Counted from the first letter of the stretch, positions 26,870-36,013 are shown. The stretch is 64,000 bases of DNA from CAVVSD01 sp963750895 (GCA_963750895.1 CAVVSD010000008.1:1178001-1242000), one strand, 5' to 3'. Made by a program: numbers and translations. Notes: generated from the sequence alone by a model not told the origin.

Positions 26870-27763
26870 TTAGCGGCTGAGGTTCACCAGGTCGGACAGC
26901 ATCTGGTCGGCGGTCGAGATCACGCGCGAGTTGGCCTGGAAGCCGCGCTGCGCCGTGATCATCGTGGTGAACTCGGTGGCGAGGTCGACGTTCGACATCT
27001 CCAGGGACCCGCCGATGCTCGCGCCGAAGCCGTTGACGCCCGGGGTGTTGATGACCTCGGCGCCCGACGAGCCGCTGGCGCGCCAGCGGTTGTTCGCGAC
27101 GCGCTCCATGCCGGGCTCGTTCGGGAACTTCGCCAGGCTCAGGTACCCGGCGACGACGCGGCCGTTCTGCGTCGCCTGACCTGCCAGCGGGGTGTAGCCC
27201 GCCGGCGGGATGAAGCTGACCGAGCCGTCCTGCGCGACGGACACGTCCGTGGCGTTCGCCGGGATGTTGATGTACGTCGGCGTCGTGCCCGGGCCGGTGG
27301 CCGTGGCGTTCATGCCGGTCACGTAGTAGCCGTCCTGCGTGACGAGCATGCCCTGGTCGTTGCGCGAGAAGTTGCCGGCGCGGGTGTAGTTGATGCTCGC
27401 CGCGGCGGGCGGGTTCGCCGTCGGGTCGGTGAGGCTCGGGACCGTGTTCGTGACGCGGAACCAGCCCTCGCCCTGGATCGTGACGTCGAGGGCGTTGCCG
27501 GTCGACTGGAAGCCGCCCGCGCCCATCATGTTGTCGATCGAGCCCAGGCGCACGCCCAGGCCGACCTGCGCCGGGTTCGAGCCGCCCGAGCCGGCGGTCG
27601 CCGAGGCGCCCGCGCGGACCGTCTGGGAGAGGGCGTCGCTGAACGTCGCGCGAGCGCCCTTGTAGCCGACGGTGTTGACGTTGGCGAGGTTGTTCGCCGT
27701 GACGTCGAGCAGCACCTGGTGCGTCTTGAGGCCGGAGATGGCCGAGTACATGCCGCGCATCAT
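26870..27763 (-). CDS. flgE: Flagellar hook protein FlgE
   Basis: 297 residues, a short hook protein. N-terminal rod/hook motif MYSAISGLKTHQVLLDVTAN then NLANVNTVGYKGARATFSDA; C-terminal NVDLATEFTTMITAQRGFQA, the standard hook ending. GAAGGAG lies about 10 bp before the start. It is preceded by flgD with a 108-bp gap in which I see no sigma-28-type promoter. Confidence 0.93.
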   Translation of the reverse strand: MMRGMYSAISGLKTHQVLLDVTANNLANVNTVGYKGARATFSDALSQTVRAGASATAGSGGSNPAQVGLGVRLGSIDNMMGAGGFQSTGNALDVTIQGEGWFRVTNTVPSLTDPTANPPAAASINYTRAGNFSRNDQGMLVTQDGYYVTGMNATATGPGTTPTYINIPANATDVSVAQDGSVSFIPPAGYTPLAGQATQNGRVVAGYLSLAKFPNEPGMERVANNRWRASGSSGAEVINTPGVNGFGASIGGSLEMSNVDLATEFTTMITAQRGFQANSRVISTADQMLSDLVNLSR

Positions 27764-27871
27764 CTGCGCATCACTCCTTCGTGGGGGTGTGGCAGGACCC
27801 GTCCATGTGATCCAGAACCGCTGTTTGGGTGGGGCGAGCCTCGTCCGTGAGACCCGTGGGGGAAGCCTTGG

Positions 27872-28291
27872 TCATCGCACCTGCGTGATCTGCGACGTGA
27901 CGATGCCGTCGTTGCCGCCGATCGTGAGGTTCGGCGCGCCGTTGACCATCGAGACCTGGTCGACCGTGCCGGTCTGCTTGTTGCCGTCGGAGTCGAGGTA
28001 GGTGACGGTGCGGCCGAGCAGGTTGACGGCCTGGGACATCTGGCTGGCGGTCGCGCTCTTCGAGCTCTCCGTCGCCATGTTCGTGATCTGCTCGAGCGTG
28101 GAGAACTGCGTCATCTGCGCGATCATCTCCTTGTCGTCCGTCGGCTCCATGGGGTTCTGGTTCGCCATCTGGGCGACCAGGAGCTTCATGAAGGTGTCCT
28201 TGCCCATGCCGTTGGTGCTCTGGGCGGACGAGCTGGAGGTGGTCGTCGGCGTCGCGTAGCCGAAGACGCCGTTCACGGGGTTGCTTGCCAT
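27872..28291 (-). CDS. flgD: Hook-assembly cap FlgD
   Basis: 139 residues: a Ser/Thr-rich start, then the conserved core DTFMKLLVAQMANQNPMEPT and MIAQMTQFSTLEQITNMATE, and a small C-terminal part. This is the short FlgD type. It scaffolds hook polymerisation. Starts 10 bp after fliK. Confidence 0.92.
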   Translation of the reverse strand: MASNPVNGVFGYATPTTTSSSSAQSTNGMGKDTFMKLLVAQMANQNPMEPTDDKEMIAQMTQFSTLEQITNMATESSKSATASQMSQAVNLLGRTVTYLDSDGNKQTGTVDQVSMVNGAPNLTIGGNDGIVTSQITQVR

Positions 28292-28301
28292 CTGGGTTCT
28301 C

Positions 28302-29468
28302 CTAGGCGTGGACGTCCACGAGCGCGCCCGCCGGGAGGCGGACCGCGGGGGCGGCCGTCAGGTCGTCGTCGGTGGAGTCGGTGGGATCGTTCGTGCCGCC
28401 CGCGGCCGACCGGCCGGCGGCGGCAGCAGCACGCTGGGCCGCGTCCTCGCGGCGATCGGCGGCGGTACCGCCGCCCGCATCGGCCGAGACGCTGACCTCG
28501 AGGCTGACGAGGGTGATGCCGCGGTCCTCGAGCGAGCGCTTCAGGTCGGCCGCTGCGCGGTCCAGCGCTGCGGCGGCCTCGGGCCGCTCGGCCTTGATCG
28601 AGGCGGTCATGCCCTCGCTCGTGGACTTCAGTCGGATCATGAGCCCGCCGAGCTCGGCCGGGCGCAGCTGGATGCGGGCGTGCGCGGAGCCGCGGGCGGC
28701 GGCGAGCTGGACCGTCGCGCGCAGCTGCTCGACGGCGTAGGCCGTGGAGCTGTTCGGCGTCGCCTGGGCGGGCGTCGCCGGCGCGGCGGGGGTGGCGGGC
28801 GTGGTCGAGGCGGCCGGCGCGGGGGCCGTCGCCGGCGACGGGGCCTGCGGCGCCTGGCCCGGCTGGGCGGCGTCGGGCGCCGGCGCCTTGACGCCGGTGT
28901 CCGCCTGCGCCGACGGGGCGGGCGCGGCAGGCGCCGGAGCGGCGGGGGCGGGCGCGGCGTCGCTCGTGTCCGGCGCCGTGGGGAGCTCGGGCAGGTCGGG
29001 TCGCTCGGGTGCGACGGGCGGCGTGCCCTCGGGCGCGGTCGGCGGCGTCGCGGGCGTCGCCGGCCCGGCGGCGACCGGCGTCGCGGTCAGGTCGGCGGCC
29101 GGTGCGGCCGGGGTCGCGGGCTCGGCGGGGGCGCCGGGGAGCGTGGGAGCGGCCTGGGCGAGGACGGGCGCGGTCGGCACGGCCGGGGCGCCGGGTGCGG
29201 CGTCGGTCGTGGCGGGCGCGTCGTCGTCCGGTGCGGCGGTCGGCGCGGCGGCGGGCTGCGACGCCGCCGCGGCGGCGGGCGCCCGGTCGTCGGCAGGGGC
29301 GTCGCCCTCGGGCTTGGCCTGCGGCTGGGGCTGGGCCTGCACGGGCAGCGGGAGGGTGCCGAGGGCGAGGAGCGCGGCGAAGTCGGCGCCGGGCGCGGCG
29401 GGCTGCTGCGTCTCGCGCTCCGCGGCGGGCCGCGAGGAGGTGGGGGCTGTGACCTTGGTGACCTGCAT
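28302..29468 (-). CDS. fliK: Hook-length control protein FliK
   Basis: 388 residues. About 260 residues are a Pro/Ala/Thr-rich flexible ruler (repeated APAAPAPAAPAPS-type sequence), followed by the conserved C-terminal hook domain with ARIQLRPAELGGLMIRLKST and an amphipathic DRAAADLKRSLEDRGITLVS stretch. FliK measures the hook and triggers the FlhB switch. The start overlaps the transglycosylase stop (TGATG). A second, shorter FliK-like protein is encoded at 44674-45277. Confidence 0.88.
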   Translation of the reverse strand: MQVTKVTAPTSSRPAAERETQQPAAPGADFAALLALGTLPLPVQAQPQPQAKPEGDAPADDRAPAAAAASQPAAAPTAAPDDDAPATTDAAPGAPAVPTAPVLAQAAPTLPGAPAEPATPAAPAADLTATPVAAGPATPATPPTAPEGTPPVAPERPDLPELPTAPDTSDAAPAPAAPAPAAPAPSAQADTGVKAPAPDAAQPGQAPQAPSPATAPAPAASTTPATPAAPATPAQATPNSSTAYAVEQLRATVQLAAARGSAHARIQLRPAELGGLMIRLKSTSEGMTASIKAERPEAAAALDRAAADLKRSLEDRGITLVSLEVSVSADAGGGTAADRREDAAQRAAAAAGRSAAGGTNDPTDSTDDDLTAAPAVRLPAGALVDVHA

Positions 29469-30197
29469 CAGGTGGTCGAGTAGTTCATGCCGGTGGAGGC
29501 CGTGGCGGCCGGGACCGTCGGGGTCTGGACGCCGAGTGCCGCCGTCACGAGCGGCGAGGCGCTGAGCCCTGCCGACGTGGCGGTGGTCGCCGCCGCGCGT
29601 CGTCGCGGCCGTGCCCGCCTGCTGGCGGTACTCGTTCGCGTACGCGGTGACGTTCTTGACGTAGTTCTGCGTCTCCGCGTAGGGCGGGATGCCGTTGTAC
29701 TTCTGCACGGCGCCGGGGCCGGCGTTGTAGGCCGCGAGCGCCTTGGAGACGTCGCCGCCGAAGCGGTCGAGCTGCTGCTTGAGGTACTTCGCGCCGCCCT
29801 CGATGTTCTGCACCGGGTCGCTCGGGTTCGTGACGCCGAGGCCGGCGGCCGTGGCGGGCATGAGCTGCGTGAGTCCCATCGCGCCTGCGGGCGACTTGGC
29901 GTCCGCGTTGAAGTTCGACTCCTGGCGGATGAGCCCGCGGAGGAGCGCGGGGTCGACGCCGTTGCGTGCGGCCGCCGCGTCGATCTCGGCGGCGAACGGC
30001 GTCGCGGCGCCGGTCGTGGCGGTCGTGCCGGTCGTGGCCGTCGGCGCAGCCGCGTTGGTCGCGGCCTGCAGCGACGAGGCGAAGGCGGTGGGCGACGTGG
30101 AGGACGACGACGGCGTCGCCTGCGCCCCGACGGGCGCCAGCGAGGCCATCATGGCCTGGATCTGCTCGATCCGGTCGAAGGCGACGGCGGCGCTCAC
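29468..30197 (-). CDS. Flagellar-locus lytic transglycosylase (SLT domain; frameshifted as read)
   Basis: About 242 residues. Residues 1-25 (FDRIEQIQAMMASLAPVG) resemble the start of the CHAP protein at 3952-4599; a Ser/Thr/Ala linker follows, then an SLT domain with catalytic E93 (LIRQESNFNADAKSPAGAMG), GLTQLMPATAAGLGV and ALAAYNAGPGAVQ. No signal peptide is visible. The frame breaks near 29600 (extra G in GGCGGCGACC); the restored end is TGMNYSTT followed by the TGATG overlap with fliK. It probably opens peptidoglycan for the rod, since the FlgJ here lacks a hydrolase domain. Confidence 0.85.
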
Positions 30198-30643
30198 ATC
30201 TGCTCCCGGCGCCGGTGGATGGCGAGCGCCATCTCGTCGAGCGCGGACGCGGCGCGGTGCGCGTCGGCGGCCTGATGCTCGGAGCGGTGGCGCTCCTTGA
30301 GGCGCTCGAGGACCTCGCGGCGCTGCTGGGCGGCGGCGAGGGCCTGACGGCGGGACTCGATCTCGGCGTCGCGGCGGGTGACCTCGAGCTCGGCCTTGCG
30401 GCGGTCGGCCTCGACGCGCTCGAGCCACAGGTGCTGGGCGACGATCGCCCGCCCGTCGAGCGGGGCGCCGGCGCGACGGGTGTCCTGCGCCTGGCGGACG
30501 AGGTCGGATGCGGCCCGGAGCACGGCAGCGTCGCGCTCACGGCGCGTCAGGCTCGCCGCGAACTCCTCGCGGGCACGGTCCTCGTCGTGTTCGCGAAGCT
30601 CGCGCACACGTTCGAGCCCGAAGCGGAACGGGGTCTCATCCAC
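30194..30643 (-). CDS. fliJ: Flagellar export chaperone/adaptor FliJ
   Basis: 149 residues from GTG 30643, almost entirely charged alpha-helix suited to a coiled coil (FRFGLERVRELREHDEDRAR, VTRRDAEIESRRQALAAAQQ, LERLKERHRSEHQ). FliJ works with the FliI ATPase and FlhA. A sigma-28-type promoter ends 8 bp before the GTG. The stop overlaps the transglycosylase start (GTGA). It is separated from fliI by a small gene on the other strand. Confidence 0.8.
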   Translation of the reverse strand: MDETPFRFGLERVRELREHDEDRAREEFAASLTRRERDAAVLRAASDLVRQAQDTRRAGAPLDGRAIVAQHLWLERVEADRRKAELEVTRRDAEIESRRQALAAAQQRREVLERLKERHRSEHQAADAHRAASALDEMALAIHRRREQM

Positions 30644-30651
30644 GTTCCGGG

Positions 30652-30678
30652 TAGTCGGACGGTGCGGCCGAGACCTGA
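30652..30678 (-). promoter_or_regulatory. Sigma-28-type promoter of fliJ and the downstream hook/che genes
   Basis: Minus-strand TCAG, 16 bp, CCGACTA, with only 8 bp to the start codon. Confidence 0.65.
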
Positions 30679-30720
30679 GGGGCGCCTGGACGCCCGTCCG
30701 ACCTGGCATCCTCGCGCTGC

Positions 30721-30909
30721 ATGCGGGATCGCCGCCAGGTCATCGAGTTCGCCTCGATCGTCATCTTCATGACGATCCTGGGCGCCGTCGCGCGCTCCGC
30801 GCTGCCGGAGGTGCACCAGCTCCTGCGCTTCGTGCTGATCGTGCTGGTGACGGTCGCGGTCTGGTTCGCCGTGCGCGCCGTGCTGCGGCGCTTCGAGCAG
30901 AACCCCTAG
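30721..30909 (+). CDS. Small hypothetical membrane protein
   Basis: 62 residues with two hydrophobic helices (EFASIVIFMTILGAVARSAL and LLRFVLIVLVTVAVWFAVRA) and a basic tail. Transcribed opposite to its neighbours, divergent from fliJ and convergent with fliI. Its TAG and the fliI TAG share the palindrome CTAG. No family recognised and no clear ribosome-binding site, but its codon pattern and membrane character support a real small gene. Confidence 0.5.
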   Translation: MRDRRQVIEFASIVIFMTILGAVARSALPEVHQLLRFVLIVLVTVAVWFAVRAVLRRFEQNP

Positions 30910-32386
30910 ACCGACAGGTGCAGCGGCGGGATCGCGCTCGGCGATGCCGCGGCGCCCGGGGCGGGCGACATGTACCCGCGCGCCCCCGGCTCCGCCGGCA
31001 ACGGGGGAGCGGTCGGTGGCGGCGCGGCCGCCGCGAGCTGCAGGAGCCCCGTGTCCGCCGTGTTCGCGTTCGACCCGTCCGTGGCGTGCTGGCGCAGGAA
31101 GCCGTCGATCGGGTCGCGGAGCGCGATCGCCTGGTCGGTGAGCGGGTCCGAGCCGTGCTCGTACGCGCCGATGGCGATGAGGTCCTTCTTGTCCTTGTAC
31201 GCCGCCATGAGCGACCGCACGCGCTGGCCCGCGGTCTGCATCTCCGGGGTCAGCACCTCGGACGTCAGGCGCGAGACGGACTGCAGCACGTCGATGGCCG
31301 GGTAGTGGCCGGCGTGCGCGAGCTCGCGGGTCAGGACGATGTGGCCGTCGAGGATCGAGCGGACGGCGTCGGCGATCGGCTCGTTCATGTCGTCGCCGTC
31401 GACGAGCACGGTGTAGAGGCCGGTGATCGAGCCCGTGGCGCTCGTGCCGGAGCGCTCGAGGAGCTTGGGGAGCAGGGCGAAGACGCTCGGCGTGTAGCCG
31501 CGCGTGGCGGGCGGCTCGCCGATCGCCAGGCCGACCTCGCGCTGCGCCATGGCGAAGCGGGTGACCGAGTCCATCATGAGCATGACGTCGGCGCCCGCGT
31601 CGCGGAAGCTCTCGGCGATCGTCGTCGCGGTCAGCGCGGCCTTGATGCGCACGAGGGCGGGCTGGTCGGACGTCGCGACGATCACGACGGAGCGCTCGAT
31701 GGCGTCGCCGAGATCGCGCTCGATGAACTCGCGGACCTCGCGGCCTCGCTCGCCGACGAGGCAGATCACGTTCACGTCGGCCGACGTGGAGCGGGCGATC
31801 ATGCCCATGAGCGACGACTTGCCGACGCCGGAGCCGGCGAAGATGCCGAGGCGCTGGCCCTGGCCGCACGGGACGAGCGAGTCCAGCGCGCGGACGCCGA
31901 GCGAGATGCGGTCGTTGATGCGCGGGCGCGTGAGCGGATCCGGCGGGGAGGCGTTGGCCGCGCGCCGCGGGGTCGTGTCGGCGATGTCGCCGCGGCCGTC
32001 GATCGGTCGGCCGAGGCCGTCGAGCACGCGGCCGAGCAGGTCGATGCCGACGGGGACGTCGAGATGACGGCCCATCGCGGTGACCGGGTTGCCCGGGCCG
32101 ATGCCGGCCATCTCGCCGAGCGGCATGAGCAGCGTGCGGCGCGCGCGGAAGCCCACGACCTCGGCGGGCACGGGCGGTCGGCCGCGCCCGGTGCCGATCT
32201 CGCAGACCTCGCCGACCTCGACCTCGAGGCCCGAGGCCTCGACGATGAGCCCGATCAGGTCGGAGACGCGGCCGTGGCGGCGATGCAGGTCGGCGCGGCC
32301 GACGGCGAGCGACGCGTCGGCGAGGCGCTCGAGGCGCTCGTCGGCGATGGCCGACGACTCGCGGGGACGACGGCGAGGTCAGACAC
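30906..32386 (-). CDS. fliI: Flagellum-specific ATPase FliI (5' end frameshifted as read)
   Basis: About 493 residues if it starts at the GTG (32386) overlapping the fliH stop. Walker A GIFAGSGVGKSSLMGMIARS, Walker B VMLMMDSVTRFAMAQREVGL. The FliI N-domain is visible upstream of the first in-frame GTG (32171): RADLHRRHGRVSDLIGLIVE and GLEVEVGEVCEIGTG. That segment has no start codon in its own frame, so one base seems to be missing near 32365 (CCCCGCGAG). A low-complexity tail of about 60 residues (APPPTAPPLPAEPG) extends past the normal end. It energises export with FliH and FliJ. Confidence 0.9.
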
Positions 32387-33013
32387 TGCGGCCGAGCTCG
32401 GTCACGATGACGTCGCGGGCCCGGGAGAGCTTGGTCTCCAGCGTGGCGTCGACCTCGCCCTCCGCGGTGCGCACGACGGCGCCCCCGCGGCTGACGCGGC
32501 GCTCGGCCTGCACGTCGCAGCTCTCGATGCCGCCGAGGCTGGACATGAGCTGCGTCGTCGCGGCGCGCACGATGTCCATGTCCTCGGGGTTCACGAGGAT
32601 CGTCACCCGCTCGCGCTCCGTCAGACGGCGCAGCGCGCCGCGGACGGTGTCGACGACGCGGTCCGGATCGGCCTCGATGGCCGCGCCCATCGCCTGCTCG
32701 GCGATGCGCAGCCCCAGCGCCACGGCCCCGCGCTCGACCTGGTCGGCGACCTCGCCGCGCAGCTCGGCGACGGACGTCAGCGCGACCCCGAGCGCCTCGG
32801 CGGCGCTGGCGAGCTCGGCCTGGGCGGCCTGCAGCCCGGCGTGGAAGCCCTCCTCGCGGGCCTGCGCGCGGATCGCCTCGGCCTCGGCGTGCGCCTGGGC
32901 GACGATGTCCTCGGGAGTCGGGCCCACCCGCCGGCCGGCGCACCGGCCACCGGGTACGGGTCGACCGGAACCGCCGTCGGCTCAAGGACGGGAAGTTCGA
33001 ACACACCAGTCAT
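32379..33013 (-). CDS. fliH: Flagellar assembly protein FliH (frameshifted as read)
   Basis: About 211 residues. A strong GGAGGT site precedes ATG 33013 (MTGVFELPVLEPTAVPVDPY), but that frame leaves the family at about 32930; the rest (VGPTPEDIVAQAHAEAEAIR onward) is in the next frame. One G is probably missing in the GGCGGGTGGGCC stretch. The body is the FliH type: an Ala/Glu-rich helix, then VALGLRIAEQAMGAAIEADP and LVNPEDMDIVRAAT. It regulates FliI. A GTG at 32927 is the alternative start if the break is real. Confidence 0.8.
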
Positions 33014-33029
33014 CGGTTACCTCCAACCT

Positions 33030-33077
33030 GCGATGGGTCGCTCTGCGACCCATCGCGACCGAAGGCGAAGCCTTCGG
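33030..33077. repeat. Two-hairpin palindromic element between fliG and fliH
   Basis: Hairpin A: GCGATGGGTCGC-TCT-GCGACCCATCGC (33030-33056), 12-bp perfect arms. Hairpin B: CCGAAGGC-GAA-GCCTTCGG (33059-33077), 8-bp arms. GACC is at the join and GGCGCTCA follows, in which TCA is the fliG stop. Same order, loops and flanks as 35964-36013, with different stem sequences. Confidence 0.8.
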
Positions 33078-33080
33078 CGC

Positions 33081-34124
33081 TCACAGGAGCTCATCCTCGG
33101 AGTCGCCGCCACCACCGCGGAGGATGATGGTCCCATCCTCCTCGAGGCGTCGCACCACCGCGACGACCTTGCCCTGGGCCTCCTCCACGACGGCGCGCCG
33201 CTGCGGCGGGGAGACCTCCATGTCCTCGCGCAGCATCTCGGCGCCGCGCTGGGACAGGTTGCGCAGGATCTTGTCCGTGAGCTCCTCGCCGACGCCGCGC
33301 AGGGCGAGGACGAGGTCCTTCTGGTCGACCTCGCGCAGGATGAGCTGGATCTCGCGGTCCTCGAGCTCGGCCATGTCCTCGAAGGTGAACATCCGCATGC
33401 GGACCTCGTCGGCCAGCGCGGGGTCGAGCGACGCGAGGCCCTCGATGACCGTGCGCTCCGCGGAGCGGCCGGCGCTGTTGAGGATCTCCGCGAGGCTGTC
33501 GATGCCGCCCGGCGACGCGAACTCCTGCGTCGAGATCGCCGACAGCTTCTGGCGCAGGCCGGCGTCGACGTCCGCGATGACCTCCGGGTTCGTCTCGCCC
33601 ATCTGCGCGATGCGCGAGGCGACCTCGGTCTGCAGCTCGCTCGGCAGCTCCGCCAGCACGCGGCCGCTGAGGCCGGCGTACAGCGAGGACAGCACGAGCG
33701 CGATGGTCTGCGGCGCCTCGTCGGCCAGGAACGTGCGGATCTGCTCCGGCGGGGTGCGGCGCAGGAACTCGAACGGGCGGAACTCGCCGCTGGTGGCCAG
33801 GCCGCCGAGGATCTCCTCGGCGCGGTCCGGGCCGACCAGGTGCACGAGCACCTCGCGGGCGTAGTCGATGCCGCCGGACATGAGGCCGGCCTTCGAGTCG
33901 ACGCCGTCGGCGAGCTCGTCGAGCACGCCCTCCGTCGTCACGGCGTCGACGCCCCACAGCTCGGCCATCTCGACCGACAGCACCTCGACCTCGGCCGGCG
34001 GCATGTGGCTGAGGATCTCCGCCGCGCGCTCCGGCCCGAGGGCGACGAGGGCGACGGCGGCCTTGTGACGGCCCTGCATCGCCGCGAGGGCGGCGGACGG
34101 CCTGCGCTCCAGCTCGGTCCCCAC
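33081..34124 (-). CDS. fliG: Motor switch protein FliG
   Basis: 347 residues in three FliG domains. N: HKAAVALVALGPERAAEILS. Middle: AREVLVHLVGPDRAEEILGG and APQTIALVLSSLYAGLSGRV, with the EHPQ-type motif replaced by EAPQ. C: MFTFEDMAELEDREIQLILR carries the charged torque helix, and KDLVLALRGVGEELTDKILR follows. It binds the MS ring (FliF) and the stator. GTG start 3 bp after the fliF stop. Confidence 0.94.
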   Translation of the reverse strand: MGTELERRPSAALAAMQGRHKAAVALVALGPERAAEILSHMPPAEVEVLSVEMAELWGVDAVTTEGVLDELADGVDSKAGLMSGGIDYAREVLVHLVGPDRAEEILGGLATSGEFRPFEFLRRTPPEQIRTFLADEAPQTIALVLSSLYAGLSGRVLAELPSELQTEVASRIAQMGETNPEVIADVDAGLRQKLSAISTQEFASPGGIDSLAEILNSAGRSAERTVIEGLASLDPALADEVRMRMFTFEDMAELEDREIQLILREVDQKDLVLALRGVGEELTDKILRNLSQRGAEMLREDMEVSPPQRRAVVEEAQGKVVAVVRRLEEDGTIILRGGGGDSEDELL

Positions 34125-34126
34125 GT

Positions 34127-35629
34127 CTAGTCCTCGGCCATCCAGGTGCGGAGCTGCTGCGCGACCAGCGCGGGGTCCTGGCTGCCGAGGCGGTCGGCCG
34201 GACGCTGCGAGCCGCCGGCGGCGAGGGCCGCCTGGCTGCCGTCACCGAGCTCGGAGACCGAGCGCGGCGCGGAGATCTCCGTGAGCCAGGTCGGCTCGCC
34301 GAGCGAGGAGCGCTCGCGCTTGCGGATCGCCCGGGTGACGAAGAAGAGGAAGAGCAGGACGCCGAGGCCGAGGGCGACGTACTTCGCGTAGGTCGCGGCG
34401 CCGGCCGGGATCGGGCCCGCCTTCGCCGCCGGGGTCGCGACGGGCTTGGCGAAGGCGACCTCCTGCACGCTGAGCGTGTCGCCGCGCGCGGCCTGGATGC
34501 CCGCGGCGCTCGAGAGCGCGTTGCGGATCGCGGCCATGTCGGGCTTGGCGTTCTTGTCGACGAGCACCGCGACGTCCATGCGGTTGACGGTGCCGGCGGC
34601 GAGCGTGCGGCGCTCGACCGTCTTGTTGACGCCGTTCTTCGTGGTCGTGCTGTTCTTGCGGTAGTTCGAGCCGCTGCCGGTCGCGCCGTTCGCGGCCGCG
34701 CCCTGCGCGACGTTGCCGGTGACACCGGCCTGGCCGCCCGCGGCGGCGGCGCCGGCGCCCGTGAGGGTCTCGGTCTCCGTCGACTCCTCGAGGGGCGTGC
34801 CCGTCTTCGCGTAGGTGAGCTTCTCCTGCGTGGTCTTGTCGACGTCGAGGTCGGGGCGCACGGTGACCTGCGCCTTGCCGTCGCCGAGGGTCTTGTCGAG
34901 CATCGCGGTGAGCTGCGCCTGGACCTGGGCGCCGTAGCGCGCCTCGGCCTGCGTCTTGGTCATCGTCGCGCCGGTGTCGCTGCCGTCGCCCTGCGGCCAC
35001 AGCATGTTGCCCGAGCTGTCGGTGATCGTGACCTCGTCCTTCTTGAGGCCCTCGACCGCGCCGGCGACGAGGCTGGCGATGCCGCGCACCTGCGCGGGCT
35101 CGATGTTCTCGCTGCCGCTGCCGAGCAGGACGGAGGCCGTCGCCGGCTTCTCCTCGTCGGCGAAGAGCTGGTCGCCGGGCAGCGAGAGCTGCACGCGGGC
35201 GCCACCGGAGCCGGCCACGCCGTCGATCGTCTTGGCGATCTCGCCCTCGAGGGCGCGCTGGTAGGTGACCTTCTGCTGGAAGTCGCTGGTGCCGAGCTTC
35301 TGCTTGGCCATGAGGTCCTCGAAGCCGGGCTGCGAGGTCGAGCTCGTGTCGACGCCGGCGCTCGCGAGGGCGACGCGCGCCTGTGCGGTCGAGCCCTTCT
35401 GCACGGCGATCGCGGTGCCGTTGTTCTGCAGCTCGTAGGCGACGCCCGCGCCGTCCAGGGCCGTGGTGACCTTGGCGGTGTCGGCGGGCTGGACGCCGCT
35501 CATGAGCGTCTCGTAGCTCGGCTTCGTCGCGAGCTGGAGGAGGAAGAAGGCCACGAGCACCACGCCGAGGGCGGACCCCGCGAGGGTGAGCTTGCCCTTC
35601 ATGGGCATGGCCTTGAGCGACTCGAGCAT
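34127..35629 (-). CDS. fliF: MS-ring protein FliF
   Basis: 500 residues from ATG 35629. Transmembrane helix 1 GKLTLAGSALGVVLVAFFLL, then the YscJ-like ring-building motif (KPSYETLMSGVQPADTAKVT, VQLSLPGDQLFADEEKPATA), a Thr/Gly-rich outer loop (NYRKNSTTTKNGVNKTVERR) and transmembrane helix 2 AKYVALGLGVLLFLFFVTRA. The cytosolic tail ends LVAQQLRTWMAED, the FliG-binding end. Upstream frame to 35902 overlaps fliE and is not used. Confidence 0.94.
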   Translation of the reverse strand: MLESLKAMPMKGKLTLAGSALGVVLVAFFLLQLATKPSYETLMSGVQPADTAKVTTALDGAGVAYELQNNGTAIAVQKGSTAQARVALASAGVDTSSTSQPGFEDLMAKQKLGTSDFQQKVTYQRALEGEIAKTIDGVAGSGGARVQLSLPGDQLFADEEKPATASVLLGSGSENIEPAQVRGIASLVAGAVEGLKKDEVTITDSSGNMLWPQGDGSDTGATMTKTQAEARYGAQVQAQLTAMLDKTLGDGKAQVTVRPDLDVDKTTQEKLTYAKTGTPLEESTETETLTGAGAAAAGGQAGVTGNVAQGAAANGATGSGSNYRKNSTTTKNGVNKTVERRTLAAGTVNRMDVAVLVDKNAKPDMAAIRNALSSAAGIQAARGDTLSVQEVAFAKPVATPAAKAGPIPAGAATYAKYVALGLGVLLFLFFVTRAIRKRERSSLGEPTWLTEISAPRSVSELGDGSQAALAAGGSQRPADRLGSQDPALVAQQLRTWMAED

Positions 35630-35637
35630 GGGTTCGT

Positions 35638-35946
35638 TTAGACCTGGGTGTGGAGGATGTCGTTGAGGGCTTCGACGCCCTTCGTGCGGAGCTGGCCGGC
35701 CAGCTGCATCGCCAGCTGCGCCCGCTCGACGGCCATGACCACGGCCGTGGGATCGGTGGCCTGGCCCGTCGCGAGCTGCTGCGACGCGTCGGCGGCCTGG
35801 TTCTGGAGATCGGTGAGCTTGGAGATCTGGCCCGTGAGGATGTTCCCGAAGCCGCCGGGGGTCTCGGTGGCGGGGGTGCTCTCCGCGCCGCCGATGTTCC
35901 ACTCGGCGCCCTGCGTGACGAAGCTGGGATCGATCACGGGCGTCAT
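35638..35946 (-). CDS. fliE: Hook-basal body adaptor FliE
   Basis: 102 residues. The C-terminal helix pair is FliE-like: SKLTDLQNQAADASQQLATG and AVERAQLAMQLAGQLRTKGV. It joins the MS ring to the rod. Follows flgC across a 70-bp gap filled by a palindromic element. Confidence 0.88.
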   Translation of the reverse strand: MTPVIDPSFVTQGAEWNIGGAESTPATETPGGFGNILTGQISKLTDLQNQAADASQQLATGQATDPTAVVMAVERAQLAMQLAGQLRTKGVEALNDILHTQV

Positions 35947-35963
35947 CGAGTCACCTCAGCGAT

Positions 35964-36013
35964 GGCAGTACGTCGCCCAGCGACGTACTGCCGACCGTCT
36001 GCGAAGCAGACGG
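35964..36013. repeat. Two-hairpin palindromic element between flgC and fliE
   Basis: Hairpin A: 13-bp perfect arms (35964-35976 and 35980-35992, GGCAGTACGTCGC) around CCA. Hairpin B: CCGTCTGC-GAA-GCAGACGG (35995-36013). Then CGCTCA, where TCA is the flgC stop. The C-GAA-G loop closed by GC pairs matches the known extra-stable GCGAAGC DNA mini-hairpin. Confidence 0.8.
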
